A stretch of 42,151 bases of DNA from an uncultured Bacteroidales bacterium (GCA_903926565.1 CAIYJU010000050.1:1-42151); one strand, 5' to 3'; shown: positions 1 to 10,169, numbered from the stretch's first letter. Notes: generated by a model from the letters alone, not told the origin. Translations and numbers: made by a program.

Positions 1-508
1 CGGAGCCTTCCCCGCTCTACTCTACTGTAATTAACTGGTTATTATAATATTATTAAGGGTCTAGGTTGTTGAAATAAAACAGACAAGACCCATCTGCATT
101 GAATGTTATTCCAGAAAATCAAGAATTTCACAGCAACTCCTGAAAAGTTACAAAAATGGAAAAGTTGTGTAGAAAGAGTAGCCTTGAAGGGGAGGGAGTA
201 CGTTTGTCGAGGATTTCAAACGATTTCATTGACGAATGAATGATCCTTGCAGTTTCACAATGAGGACATCTCTTTTTGCTGGCAGAGGGTTCCCCCTTCC
301 CTTCAAGGGGAGGGCAGGGGCGGGGTCATTGCCATACCGACGCAGGTTGATAGGTGTTCACTGGTATGATTGCGCCTTATCACTAAATAATATCCAGCCA
401 ACCTTGATGCAACCTATGGATTAAAAAAGTTATTAACAGCCGATTCACTTTTGCCCGAAACAATGATTAAGCGAAACAATAAACGTTTCACAACTTAATC
501 CAACAATC
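1..508. other. Intergenic stretch without a credible gene
   Basis: I see no convincing coding region here. A 62-codon open frame at 236-424 is composed largely of a GC-rich repeat and has no protein-like character. The stretch holds two related G-rich motifs (182-196 and 292-325), annotated separately. The last 80 bases before the next gene are AT-rich and probably its leader, but I find no TAnnTTTG box in it. Confidence 0.6.
182..325. repeat. Two copies of a GC-rich palindrome-like motif
   Basis: The motif TTGAAGGGGAGGG occurs at 184-196, and a longer variant at 292-325 reads CCCTTCCCTTCAAGGGGAGG within a run of C then G. The longer copy can fold on itself (CCCTT pairing with AAGGG). GC-rich short palindromes of this kind are scattered between genes in many environmental genomes. 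No function can be read from the sequence. Confidence 0.4.
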
Positions 509-1687
509 ATGATCCAGAAATATGTTGAACAACTGGCGGCAGATATACATCAGGCTGCCACAGTAAAAGCTGCGCCGGCTTCAAAGAAAAACAAAAGGCG
601 TTTCTCTGAAAAAGATATTGATGATCATTTTGCTGAGGTAGAAGCCTATCTGCATGGCCCGACGTTTAAACTATCCGGAATTGTGGGGATTGATAGAGCA
701 ATGCTGCCCTCCGATGATGTAATTAGCGATGATCAGGCGGACCTTCTTGCCGATGCCATGGTCTCCTTGTTGAATGCCCATAATTTCTATCCCGATTTTC
801 CACAGAACAATGGGCTGGAACTGCCGCCACGCCTGCGCTATAAGGCGCTAAGAGGCGTTTGGGATAGTGAGCAGGTGCCTGTATCTGCAGGGGAAATTCA
901 TTTGGAATTTTGCAGCTACGAGGAGGAAAATTGCCCGTTTCCGGGGTATTGCACGAGCTGCAGCGATTTTCGGCAGGATGATGGTTTTATTCCATCTATC
1001 CACAATTATTGTGATGCATGGTGCGAAAAATGTGCATTTACCCTGAAATGCAGCGTCTTTTCACTGAAGCCTGAATTAGACGAAACCCAGGATGATGGCG
1101 GAAAAACAATCTCGGAGAGATTTCAGGAAATAGAGGATTTACTGGTCAATTCAATTTATCCGAAGAATCAGGAGAATTCCTGGCCTGATATTTACTTTGG
1201 ACCGGAGGAGGCATCGGGGCAGGAAGATTTAGTTCTGAAGAGAACCTACATGCAGCAGCATCCTCTTGCTTTAATCACCATTGCTTATGCTGAAAAGGCA
1301 AACCTGTTGTTGCAGGCAATTATCAAAACCTGTAGCAGGGAGTACACCAAGTGGGTAGGAAGCGAAGATGCCGCCCGGATTTTCGATGCGTTTCAAACGG
1401 TGTGTTGGTATCATATTTTGATTTATCCGAAAGTTTTGCGCGCATTATCAGGCTATTACGAAATTGACAAGGATGAGTTTATTGAGGAGGATATGAATGG
1501 TTCTGCAAAAGTTACGCTCATTGCCATCGACCGGTCAATAGCGGCCTTCAATGTTCTTCAGGGTCTGCTGGAAGTGAACGAGACCGAAATGGTCGGATGT
1601 GTCGGACAATTGATTGACCTGGGTAACGATCTGGAGAAATACTTTCCTGATGCGCGAAAGTTCCGTAGACCGGGATTTGATGATTGA
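509..1687 (+). CDS. Unknown protein with an eight-cysteine cluster
   Basis: I do not recognise a named family for this 392-residue soluble protein. It has no signal peptide or membrane segment. The notable feature is a compact set of eight cysteines between residues 135 and 181, in two groups of four: C135, C142, C148, C151 and C168, C172, C175, C181. The second group sits in the pattern N-Y-C-D-A-W-C-E-K-C, a spacing (CX3CX2C) that could hold a metal or iron-sulfur cluster, though nothing else resembles radical SAM enzymes. The N-terminus is basic (KKNKRR at about 26-31) and the C-terminal half looks helical. The ATG at 509 is the first in frame. The gene stands alone, with a promoter for the next gene about 50 bp downstream. 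Existence as a gene is likely; function is unknown. Confidence 0.75.
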   Translation: MIQKYVEQLAADIHQAATVKAAPASKKNKRRFSEKDIDDHFAEVEAYLHGPTFKLSGIVGIDRAMLPSDDVISDDQADLLADAMVSLLNAHNFYPDFPQNNGLELPPRLRYKALRGVWDSEQVPVSAGEIHLEFCSYEEENCPFPGYCTSCSDFRQDDGFIPSIHNYCDAWCEKCAFTLKCSVFSLKPELDETQDDGGKTISERFQEIEDLLVNSIYPKNQENSWPDIYFGPEEASGQEDLVLKRTYMQQHPLALITIAYAEKANLLLQAIIKTCSREYTKWVGSEDAARIFDAFQTVCWYHILIYPKVLRALSGYYEIDKDEFIEEDMNGSAKVTLIAIDRSIAAFNVLQGLLEVNETEMVGCVGQLIDLGNDLEKYFPDARKFRRPGFDD

Positions 1688-1715
1688 CGTATGGGTTCTT
1701 GTCCTAAAGGAATCT

Positions 1716-1747
1716 GTTGGAGTTTGTCTGATTAGCATTTATCTTTG
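1716..1747 (+). promoter_or_regulatory. Bacteroidota-type promoter for the methyltransferase
   Basis: TATCTTTG at 1740-1747 matches the -7 consensus TAnnTTTG, and GTTG at 1716-1719 lies 20 bp upstream, close to the usual 19-bp spacing of the -33 element. The start codon follows about 53 bases later. Confidence 0.55.
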
Positions 1748-1800
1748 TTGTCAATTTGGGAATCCAAATCCTACCCGAATAGAAAATAAGACAAAGTGCT

Positions 1801-2574
1801 ATGAATAAAAAACAATGGTACGAATCGCTGTTTGAAAATTATGGCAGGAAATACGATAATGAGGTTTTTACACAGGGAACGATTGGAGAATGTGATTTTA
1901 TTGAAAACGAACTGAATTCTGATAAATCACTGAAGATTCTGGATGTCGGGTGCGGAACCGGACGGCATGCAATTGAATTGTCAAAAAGAGGGTATGCCGT
2001 TACCGGGATTGATCTCTCAGAGACACAACTTGCATGGGCAAAGGAAAAAGCAGCGCTGAGTAATATCAAAATTAATTTTATCCAGCAGGATGCAAGAAAT
2101 TTATCTTTCAAAGATGAATTTGATGTTGCCATTATGCTTTGCGAGGGAGGTTTCCCTTTGATGGAGACGGATGAAATGAATTTTCAGATACTGGAAAACG
2201 TGACAAAATCGTTGAGGGGAAATGGAAAGTTTATCTTTACAACACTAAACGGACTGTTTCCATTGTATCACTCCGTTGAAGAATTTTGTGCTTCAGGTTC
2301 TATGGAGGGTAATGCCACTTATCGAAGTAATACGTTTGATTTAATGACATTCCGAGACCATAATATCACTGAATTTGAGGATGATCTTGGAAATAAAAAG
2401 ACGCTTGATTGCAATGAAAGGTATTATGTTCCTGTTGAAATAACCTGGTTGTTAAAATCGCTTGGATACAGGAAAATCAACATATTTGGAGCGAAACTGG
2501 GAGCATTTTCGAGAAATGACAAATTGACTGCCGAAGATTTTGAAATGCTGGTAATTGCTGAAAAGCGGCAATGA
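1801..2574 (+). CDS. Class I SAM-dependent methyltransferase
   Basis: This 257-residue protein should transfer a methyl group from S-adenosylmethionine. Motif I is textbook (ILDVGCGTGRHAIEL, about residues 46-60), followed by an acidic residue at the end of strand beta 2 (VTGIDLSE) and a post-motif region (QQDARNLSF, FDVAIMLCEGGFPL). It resembles methyltransferase domain 11/25 proteins of about 250 residues. The acceptor-binding C-terminal half gives no clue to the substrate, which could be a small molecule or a protein. It starts at the first ATG, has its own promoter-like box upstream, and is separated by about 90 bp and another promoter box from the ABC-F gene downstream, so it is probably transcribed alone. 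Confidence 0.85.
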   Translation: MNKKQWYESLFENYGRKYDNEVFTQGTIGECDFIENELNSDKSLKILDVGCGTGRHAIELSKRGYAVTGIDLSETQLAWAKEKAALSNIKINFIQQDARNLSFKDEFDVAIMLCEGGFPLMETDEMNFQILENVTKSLRGNGKFIFTTLNGLFPLYHSVEEFCASGSMEGNATYRSNTFDLMTFRDHNITEFEDDLGNKKTLDCNERYYVPVEITWLLKSLGYRKINIFGAKLGAFSRNDKLTAEDFEMLVIAEKRQ

Positions 2575-2609
2575 TGTAGAAAAACACCCGTTTGTCCGCA
2601 ATAAATTCG

Positions 2610-2617
2610 TACCTTTG
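2610..2617 (+). promoter_or_regulatory. Probable -7 promoter box for the first ABC-F gene
   Basis: TACCTTTG fits TAnnTTTG and lies 50 bases upstream of the start codon. A TTTG at 2591-2594 is 15 bp away, shorter than the usual spacing, so the -33 assignment is uncertain. Confidence 0.45.
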
Positions 2618-2667
2618 CACCCTTTTTCAAGGAGTCTTTCCATCAATCATAACAAACATCATATTAA

Positions 2668-4278
<1,611 letters not shown>

Positions 4279-4317
4279 AAAGATTTGCGATTGATGATTT
4301 GATACTCCCAATAAAAA

Positions 4318-4424
4318 TTTAACCGCAGAGAACCGCAAAGAATACGCAAAGAACCACAGAGAAAGATCACTAAATACTTCTTTGCGGTTCTCTGCGATAA
4401 CCTCTGTGTCCTCTGCGGTAAAAA
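4318..4424. repeat. Inverted-repeat element A (about 45-nt arms)
   Basis: The left arm (4318-4365) is built of words such as ACCGCAGAG and CCGCAAAGAA. The right arm (4378-4424) is its imperfect reverse complement (TTCTTTGCGGTTCTCTGCG, then CCTCTGCGGT). The pair would form a long imperfect hairpin between two co-directional ABC-F genes and ends about 10 bases before the second start codon. It resembles elements B (7638-7750) and C (17523-17626) in architecture but uses different words. Confidence 0.75.
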
Positions 4425-4434
4425 AATATATTTG

Positions 4435-6075
4435 ATGATTGCTGCAGAAGGACTTACCGTGGAATTTGGAGGCACCACCCTCTTTAAAAATGTTTCGTTT
4501 TCCATCAATGAAAAAGACCGGATCGCCCTCATGGGCAAGAATGGCGCAGGAAAATCGACCCTGCTGAAAATTCTTGCCGGGGAGAGGCCGCCCACGAGCG
4601 GGAGGGTCTCTTCTCCCAAAGGCACCGTGATTGCTTACCTGCCCCAACACCTCATGACGGTTGACAACCGCACGGTATTTGAAGAGGCATCCCAGGCCTT
4701 CTCATCCATTTTTGACATGAAACACCGGATGGAAGAGCTTAACAACCTGCTCTCTACGCGCACCGATTATGAATCGGAGGAATACTATAACATCATCGAG
4801 GAGGTTTCGCTGCTGAGTGAGAAGTTCTACTCCATCGCCGATATCAACTACGATGCGGAGATCGAGAAGATCCTGCTGGGACTGGGCTTCTTGAGGAGCG
4901 ACTTCACCCGCCCCACCGGCGAATTCAGCGGTGGGTGGCGTATGCGCATCGAACTGGCCAAGATCCTGCTGCAAAAACCAGACCTGATCCTCCTCGATGA
5001 GCCGACCAACCACATGGACATCGAATCGGTGCAGTGGCTCGAAGACTTTCTCATCAACAGCGCCAGGGCGGTGATTGTGATTTCACACGACCGGGCGTTT
5101 GTCGATAACCTCACCACACGCACCATCGAGGTGACCATGGGACGGATCTACGACTACAAGGTCAACTACACGATGTATCAGCAACTGCGGATGGAACGGC
5201 GCCAGCAGCAGCAGAAAAAATTCGACGAGCAGCAGAAGATGATTGCCGAGAACCAGGAGTTTATCGAACGGTTCAAGGGCACTTACAGCAAAACCCTGCA
5301 GGTACAATCGCGGGTGAAGATGCTTGAAAAACTTGAAATTGTTGAGATCGATGAAGAGGATAATTCCGCTCTCCGCCTGAAGTTTCCACCCTCACCGCGT
5401 TCTGGCAGTTACCCGTTGATCCTTGGTGGAATGGAAAAAAGCTATGGAGGTCACAACGTGTTTTCGGATGTTTCTCTCAGCATCGAACGGGGTGAACGGG
5501 TCGCCTTTGTCGGGAAAAACGGGGAAGGAAAATCAACACTGGTCAGGGCGATCATGGGCGAGAAGGGATACACAGGCACCCTGACGATCGGGCATAACAT
5601 CATGATCGGCTACTTTGCGCAAAACCAGGCCTCCATGCTCGACGAAGAGATCACTGTGTTTCAAACCATCGACGATGCAGCAAAAGGCGATATCCGCACA
5701 AAGATCAGGGATATCCTCGGAGCGTTTATGTTTGGCGGCGACATCTCTTCCAACAAGGTGAAGGTGCTTTCGGGCGGCGAGCGCACACGCCTGGCCATGA
5801 TCAAACTGCTCCTTGAGCCGGTGAACCTGCTGATACTCGATGAGCCAACCAATCACCTCGACCTGAAAACCAAAGACATCCTGAAGAGCGCCCTGCAGGA
5901 TTATGATGGCACGATGATTCTCGTATCCCACGACCGCGATTTCCTGGATGGACTGGTTAATAAAGTCTTTGAATTCGGCAACAAAAGGGTGAAAGAACAC
6001 CTTGGCGATATCCACAGTTTCCTGCAGAAGAAAAAAATGGAAAATCTTCGCGAACTGGAACGGACTTTACCTTAG
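4435..6075 (+). CDS. ABC-F family ATPase (Uup/EttA-like)
   Basis: This second ABC-F protein (546 residues) has two complete ATPase domains: Walker A GKNGAGKST and GKNGEGKST, signatures FSGGW and LSGGERTR, Walker B ILLDEPTNHMD and LILDEPTNHLD, and H-loops ISHDRAF and VSHDRDF. A long Gln/Arg-rich linker (about residues 240-310, including RRQQQQKKFDEQQ) corresponds to the tRNA-interaction linker of the family. Members bind the ribosomal E site and influence translation; some confer antibiotic resistance, but nothing here argues for that. The frame opens at a TTG at 4432, but the ATG one codon later is the better start. No ribosome-binding site is visible, and the start sits just after inverted repeat A. 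The stop codon overlaps that of the convergent dioxygenase gene by 4 bp. Confidence 0.92.
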   Translation: MIAAEGLTVEFGGTTLFKNVSFSINEKDRIALMGKNGAGKSTLLKILAGERPPTSGRVSSPKGTVIAYLPQHLMTVDNRTVFEEASQAFSSIFDMKHRMEELNNLLSTRTDYESEEYYNIIEEVSLLSEKFYSIADINYDAEIEKILLGLGFLRSDFTRPTGEFSGGWRMRIELAKILLQKPDLILLDEPTNHMDIESVQWLEDFLINSARAVIVISHDRAFVDNLTTRTIEVTMGRIYDYKVNYTMYQQLRMERRQQQQKKFDEQQKMIAENQEFIERFKGTYSKTLQVQSRVKMLEKLEIVEIDEEDNSALRLKFPPSPRSGSYPLILGGMEKSYGGHNVFSDVSLSIERGERVAFVGKNGEGKSTLVRAIMGEKGYTGTLTIGHNIMIGYFAQNQASMLDEEITVFQTIDDAAKGDIRTKIRDILGAFMFGGDISSNKVKVLSGGERTRLAMIKLLLEPVNLLILDEPTNHLDLKTKDILKSALQDYDGTMILVSHDRDFLDGLVNKVFEFGNKRVKEHLGDIHSFLQKKKMENLRELERTLP

Positions 6076-6956
6076 ACTCCACCCGAAACTACCACCGAGG
6101 TCATCGAAATGGATCCCATCACCATTTTATCGTTGAAAAAGGTCGTGTTTTCACCCTTGTTTTTCAAGGCCAGCACATACAACAGGGGCAGGTAGTGTTC
6201 CGGAGATGGAATGGCCATTCCGGCTGCAGTGCCCAGTTTCTGATAGTCGGTAAGTTTCTGATGTTCGTTTCCGGAGATTAATTTTTTGAATGTTTCATTG
6301 GCATCCAGGGCCCAGTCGAATCCCGCGGTTTTCCCTGACCAGTCGAGCTTGCGCAGGTTATGAACCATGTTTCCGCTGCCAATGATCAGCACGCCCTTTC
6401 TGCGCAACGGGGCAAGATCTTTTGCCAGGTTGTACTGAGATTCTGCACTTTTCCGGTAGTCAAGGCTCAACTGGATCACCGGCACCGAGGCATCCGGATA
6501 CATCTGTTTGATCACGCTCCATGCCCCATGGTCAAGACCCCACTGTTCATCAAGGGCTACTTTGGTATCTGTGATTAGTTCCCGGGTCTCCCTGGCAAGT
6601 TCAGGACTTCCCGGCGCGGGATACTGAACATCAAAAAGCTTTTGTGGAAAGCCGCCAAAATCATGAACCGTGATGGGTTTTGGCATTGAAGTTACAAACG
6701 TGCCATTGGTTTCCCAATGAGCCGAGATGCATAATATGGCATTTGGTTTTGGCATTGATGCTGCGGTTACCCGCCATCCTTCTGTAAATTCATTGGTCTC
6801 AATGGCATTCATCGGGCTGCCATGACCGACGAAGAGCACCGGCATCAGGTCGGTGCGCTCCATCGATTGTGACAATTTACTAAAATCGTTCAGTTTCATG
6901 GCGGTGGTTGCAAAGGGTAAAAATGCCAGTGAGGTAAGAAATCTCTTCCTGTTCAT
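6072..6956 (-). CDS. LigB/DODA-type extradiol dioxygenase (YgiD-like)
   Basis: This 294-residue protein belongs to the class III extradiol ring-cleavage dioxygenases, the group of E. coli YgiD and plant DOPA 4,5-dioxygenase. Candidate metal and active-site histidines lie in GHGSP (H45), SAHWE (H80), LDHGAW (H143), GSGNMVHN (H199) and SPEHYLP. Unlike cytosolic YgiD it has a 30-residue extension starting MNRKRFLTSLAFL, a basic stretch followed by a hydrophobic one, resembling a weak Tat-type signal (R-K rather than R-R). The first in-frame codon is a GTG at 6959; the ATG at 6956 is preferred. It lies 6 bp downstream of the yceI-like gene, so the two are probably co-transcribed. The substrate is unknown; a catechol is expected for the family. 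Confidence 0.85.
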   Translation of the reverse strand: MNRKRFLTSLAFLPFATTAMKLNDFSKLSQSMERTDLMPVLFVGHGSPMNAIETNEFTEGWRVTAASMPKPNAILCISAHWETNGTFVTSMPKPITVHDFGGFPQKLFDVQYPAPGSPELARETRELITDTKVALDEQWGLDHGAWSVIKQMYPDASVPVIQLSLDYRKSAESQYNLAKDLAPLRRKGVLIIGSGNMVHNLRKLDWSGKTAGFDWALDANETFKKLISGNEHQKLTDYQKLGTAAGMAIPSPEHYLPLLYVLALKNKGENTTFFNDKMVMGSISMTSVVVSGGV

Positions 6957-6962
6957 CACTGA

Positions 6963-7550
6963 TTATTGAACAACCACGAGTTTCAGTTTAATCGTGAATT
7001 CGTCATAGATCACTTTGTCGCCAAGATCACTGAAGAATGTGCCTGAACCATACTTGATGTTATAAACAGTGCGGTCAACCACAATGCTGTTGGCATTGAA
7101 AACGTACGAATTGCCATCCTTTTTGATCACGGTTTTAAAAGAAAGTGGCTTGGAAATGCCTTTGATTGTGAGGTTCCCATGAACTTCAGTCACAGACTTG
7201 GTAAGGTCAACCGGTTTTGTGATGGTGAAGAGCGCTTCAGGAAATTTAGCCACATCAAAAAAGTCGGGTGAACTGAGATGGCCGACAAGCTTCTTGTTGT
7301 ATTCTGCATCGGTGAGGTCTGTGTTAACAATGCTGGTCATGTTGATCACAAACGATCCGGATGTGATTTTATCGCCGGCAACTTTAAAAGAGCCTGACTT
7401 CAGTCCGATGGTACCTTCATGGAACCCGGTAATCTTTTCAGCTTTCCAGTTTAATGTTGATTTTGTGACTTCAGCAGTATAGGTTTGTGCTGATACAGCT
7501 GCGATGGCTAATTGTGATAATAAAAATAATGCGATGATTTTTGTTTTCAT
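6963..7550 (-). CDS. YceI-family periplasmic lipid-binding protein
   Basis: This 195-residue protein has a clear signal peptide (MKTKIIALFLLSQLAIAAVSAQ) and the YceI-like fold: a lipocalin-like barrel that binds polyisoprenoid or similar amphiphiles. Family landmarks are the opening STLNWKAEKITGFHEGTI, the segment GHLSSPDFFDVAKFPEALF and the late LTIKGISKPLSF. It is first in a two-gene minus-strand unit with the extradiol dioxygenase. The roughly 300 bp upstream contains inverted-repeat element B, and I see no consensus promoter box there. Export to the periplasm is secure; the ligand is not known. Confidence 0.9.
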   Translation of the reverse strand: MKTKIIALFLLSQLAIAAVSAQTYTAEVTKSTLNWKAEKITGFHEGTIGLKSGSFKVAGDKITSGSFVINMTSIVNTDLTDAEYNKKLVGHLSSPDFFDVAKFPEALFTITKPVDLTKSVTEVHGNLTIKGISKPLSFKTVIKKDGNSYVFNANSIVVDRTVYNIKYGSGTFFSDLGDKVIYDEFTIKLKLVVVQ

Positions 7551-7851
7551 AAAATATATAATTTAAGTTGTTGATAATTAGTTGTTTGTTTTTGGTTTAC
7601 CTTAATCCACAATGAGTTGAAGATGTCTTGAGAGTTTTCTTCAACCACAATGACACAAAGTGAAAACACAAAGTACACTAAGAAACAGATTATGAGTTAT
7701 TTATTCTTTGTGTCTTTGTGACAACCTTTGTGTCTTTGTGGTTAACTTTTTTCAGACAACCTCCCGCAGGACAGGGTGAATTTTCAATGCCACAAAGGTA
7801 CAACACCCCCCCCACCCTGGAGTTACACAATCAGGAAGACAAGTGGTACAT
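7551..7851. other. Intergenic region with inverted-repeat element B
   Basis: This 301-bp gap separates the araC-like gene from the yceI-like gene, both on the minus strand. Most of it is inverted repeat B plus flanking AT-rich DNA. The yceI promoter should lie in the AT-rich 7551-7620 part, but no exact TAnnTTTG is present. A short open frame at 7718-7915 is made of repeat arm and gene antisense and is not a gene. Confidence 0.5.
7638..7750. repeat. Inverted-repeat element B (about 45-nt arms)
   Basis: The left arm (7638-7686) contains AACCACAATGACACAAAG and CACAAAG words. The right arm (7712-7750) contains CTTTGTGTCTTTGTG and CTTTGTGTCTTTGTGGTTAA, its imperfect reverse complement. The loop is about 25 nt. 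Layout and size match elements A and C. Confidence 0.75.
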
Positions 7852-8673
7852 TCAGGAAATGACCGGGTTCATTTGGTTACGGAAATCGGAGGGAGTGGTG
7901 CCGGTTTTCTTATGAAACACCCTTGAGAAGTATGATTTTTCATTGTAGCCAAGCTCAAAGCCGATCTCAGAAATGGTTTTTTCTGAATTCAGGAGCAGCT
8001 GCCTTGCCTCAATCAGCTTGCGTGTTTCGATGATTTCGGTGATGCTTTTGCCGAAAACCGCCTGGCTGATCAGGTTCAGGTTCCTGGCCGACATGTTTAA
8101 TTTATCAGCATAGAAATCGACTCCGACCGGGCGCTTAAAGTTATATTCAAGGATTTGCAGGAAGTTGTTAAACGTGATGAGCTGGGAGTTTCCTGCAACT
8201 TTCGGGTCAAGAAACTGTTTTTTTGTTGCCGATTCCAATTTTGAAAGGACGGCATTGAGCAGGTGCCGGATCATGGTGTAATCGACTGGTTCCTGGGCAT
8301 TTTCGCGAAGCATGATTTCACAGAGATCATGCATGGTGGTACTGCAAAAATCAACTTCCAGTTTGAAATTGATGTCATCGATGAAGGTAGAATAGAAATT
8401 AAAATTGCTTTGGGGGATGAAGTCGCTTGTGTACCGGATTACCCATCCACGGGTATGCTCATCAGGAATAAAACCATGCACCTTGCCCTGGGCAACGTAA
8501 ACAATGACAGGCGGAGTAAGGAATTCAGATTTGAAATCAATACTATGTGCCGGATGGCCATGCGTGAGTATGATCAGCTCTTCATGGTCATGCCGGTGGG
8601 GTTCCACCGGATTCAGGATGATGGAATCGACAACTTCACGGGTGATTTTTTCAATGTTGAATGGAGCCTTCAT
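7852..8673 (-). CDS. AraC-family transcriptional regulator
   Basis: This 273-residue protein has an N-terminal cupin-like ligand-binding half (HDHEELIILTHGHPAH, residues about 27-42) and a C-terminal AraC double helix-turn-helix (about 170-268). The second helix-turn-helix carries the family signature ISEIGFELGYNEKSYFSRVF followed by HKKTGTTPSDFR. It is expected to bind DNA as a regulator of nearby or distant genes, with the cupin half sensing an unknown ligand. It lies 3 bp after the ArfB gene, so it is probably transcribed with it. The YceI/dioxygenase pair 300 bp downstream is a plausible but unproven target. Confidence 0.9.
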   Translation of the reverse strand: MKAPFNIEKITREVVDSIILNPVEPHRHDHEELIILTHGHPAHSIDFKSEFLTPPVIVYVAQGKVHGFIPDEHTRGWVIRYTSDFIPQSNFNFYSTFIDDINFKLEVDFCSTTMHDLCEIMLRENAQEPVDYTMIRHLLNAVLSKLESATKKQFLDPKVAGNSQLITFNNFLQILEYNFKRPVGVDFYADKLNMSARNLNLISQAVFGKSITEIIETRKLIEARQLLLNSEKTISEIGFELGYNEKSYFSRVFHKKTGTTPSDFRNQMNPVIS

Positions 8674-8676
8674 TTT

Positions 8677-9087
8677 TCAGAGATTAAAGCTTCTTCGTTC
8701 CTTCTTTTCCGATAGCTGGCGTTTCGCCTCAAGCCGCTCCTCCTTTGAAGCCCTGGATGGTTTCGTGGGCTTGCGTTCTTTACGCGGTGTCAGGGCACGG
8801 GTAAGCAGGAGATAGAACTTTTCAGTTACTTTCTCTTTGTTTTGCAGTTGCGACCGTTCCGTTTGTGAAACAAGCACCAGTTCTCCTGCGGCATTGATCC
8901 TTGATGCAAGTTTTTCCGCAACAAGCAGCTTTTCGTCTTCTGTGAGCAATGCAGATGCAGCAACATGAAACCGTAGTTCCATTTTGGTACTCACCTTGTT
9001 CACATTTTGTCCGCCAGGGCCACTGCTTCGTGAGGCACTGAATTGGAACTCTGCTGAAAAATCCCGGTTATCCACAATCATTGGCAT
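8677..9087 (-). CDS. arfB: Peptidyl-tRNA hydrolase ArfB-like ribosome rescue factor
   Basis: This 136-residue protein carries the class I release-factor domain with the catalytic GGQ loop (SRSSGPGGQNVNKVSTK, about residues 19-35), and a basic C-terminal tail (RKERKPTKPSRASKEERLEAKRQ) like that with which ArfB/YaeJ enters the empty mRNA channel. It hydrolyses peptidyl-tRNA on stalled ribosomes. The size matches the family (about 135-140), so it is not a full release factor. Starts are possible at 9087 (MPMIVDN) and 9081 (MIVDN). A TAnnTTTG box on the minus strand at 9092-9099 would place the transcript start at or beside the first ATG, so the mRNA may be leaderless. Confidence 0.9.
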   Translation of the reverse strand: MPMIVDNRDFSAEFQFSASRSSGPGGQNVNKVSTKMELRFHVAASALLTEDEKLLVAEKLASRINAAGELVLVSQTERSQLQNKEKVTEKFYLLLTRALTPRKERKPTKPSRASKEERLEAKRQLSEKKERRSFNL

Positions 9088-9091
9088 CTAA

Positions 9092-9099
9092 CAAAAATA
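9092..9099 (-). promoter_or_regulatory. -7 promoter box for the arfB-like gene
   Basis: Read on the minus strand this is TATTTTTG, an exact TAnnTTTG match. It ends only 4 bases before the first ATG at 9087, implying a leaderless or nearly leaderless transcript or use of the second Met codon at 9081. Confidence 0.5.
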
Positions 9100-9176
9100 A
9101 ACCATTTTCCGCTATGTTCCATGAGATATTTACTGGGAGAAATTGATTACTTTTACACATTCAATCATGGAACACA

Positions 9177-10151
9177 TTGATATCACTGAACGAAATAAAA
9201 GCTCCCATTTCAGAACACATTGAGGCGTTTGAAGGAAAATTCCGTGCCTCCATGAAGAGTTCCGTACCTTTATTGAATACAATCACCCATTATATCATCA
9301 AACGCAAGGGAAAACAGATGCGCCCGATGTTTGTTTTCCTCTCGGCCGGATTATGTGGCGAAGTCAATGAAAGCACATTCAGGGCAGCCTCACTGATTGA
9401 ACTTTTACATACCGCCACCCTGGTTCATGATGATGTGGTGGATGATTCAAATTTGCGCCGGGGTTTTTTCTCCCTCAATGCACTTTGGAAAAACAAGATT
9501 GCCGTACTGGTGGGCGATTACCTGCTTTCAAGCGGGTTGCTGCTGGCCCTGGAACAGGACGAATTCCAGCTCCTTAAAATTGTTTCCAGTGCGGTGCGTG
9601 AAATGAGTGAAGGGGAGTTGCTGCAGATTGAAAAGGCCAGGAAACTCGACATCCGGGAAGATATCTATTTTGAAATTATCAGAAAGAAGACAGCCACGCT
9701 CATCGCCTCCTGTTGCGCCTGCGGTGCCTCGTCTGTCAATGTTTCAAAAGAGCTGGTTCAATCGATGTGGGCGTTTGGCGAGCATGCAGGCATCGCTTTC
9801 CAGATAAAAGATGACCTGTTTGATTACGAACGCAACAATGCGACAGGTAAACCAAATGGTACGGATATCCGCGATCAGAAAATGACGCTTCCACTGATAT
9901 ATCTGCTCAATCATGCAGATTTCATGGAGAAGCGCTGGATCATCAACACCGTTAAAAGTCACCACGACGATGCAGCCATGGTTTCGAAACTGATCAGTAA
10001 GGTGGTTGAGCGGGGCGGAATCGACTATGCCAGGGAGAAGATGCTTGAATACCGGCGGAAATCGCTCGAGATACTCCAGGCATTTCCCGACAACAAATAC
10101 CGGAAATCACTGGAGCAGCTGGTTATGTTTACAACAGAACGGACAAACTAA
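9177..10151 (+). CDS. All-trans polyprenyl diphosphate synthase (IspB-like)
   Basis: This 324-residue prenyltransferase elongates isoprenyl diphosphates and probably makes the side chain of menaquinone. It shows both aspartate-rich motifs: LVHDDVVDDSNLRR (first, about residues 79-92) and QIKDDLFDYE (second, about 211-220), plus the GKQMRP and LLHTATLVHDD context. The N-terminus (ISLNEIKAPISEHIEAF) aligns with the usual beginning of Bacteroidota homologues, so a TTG start at 9177 is the best choice. The upstream ATG at 9167 is out of frame and stops quickly. A near-consensus TACTTTTA lies at 9148-9155. The gene is divergent from the arfB-like gene and convergent with the histidine kinase. Confidence 0.92.
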   Translation: MISLNEIKAPISEHIEAFEGKFRASMKSSVPLLNTITHYIIKRKGKQMRPMFVFLSAGLCGEVNESTFRAASLIELLHTATLVHDDVVDDSNLRRGFFSLNALWKNKIAVLVGDYLLSSGLLLALEQDEFQLLKIVSSAVREMSEGELLQIEKARKLDIREDIYFEIIRKKTATLIASCCACGASSVNVSKELVQSMWAFGEHAGIAFQIKDDLFDYERNNATGKPNGTDIRDQKMTLPLIYLLNHADFMEKRWIINTVKSHHDDAAMVSKLISKVVERGGIDYAREKMLEYRRKSLEILQAFPDNKYRKSLEQLVMFTTERTN

Positions 10152-10169
10152 CACCGGGATTGAGATCCT

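Noticed and set aside
236..424. 62-codon open frame in the first 500 bp
   Set aside because: Its middle is a GC-rich repeat and it has no domain, promoter or protein-like composition.
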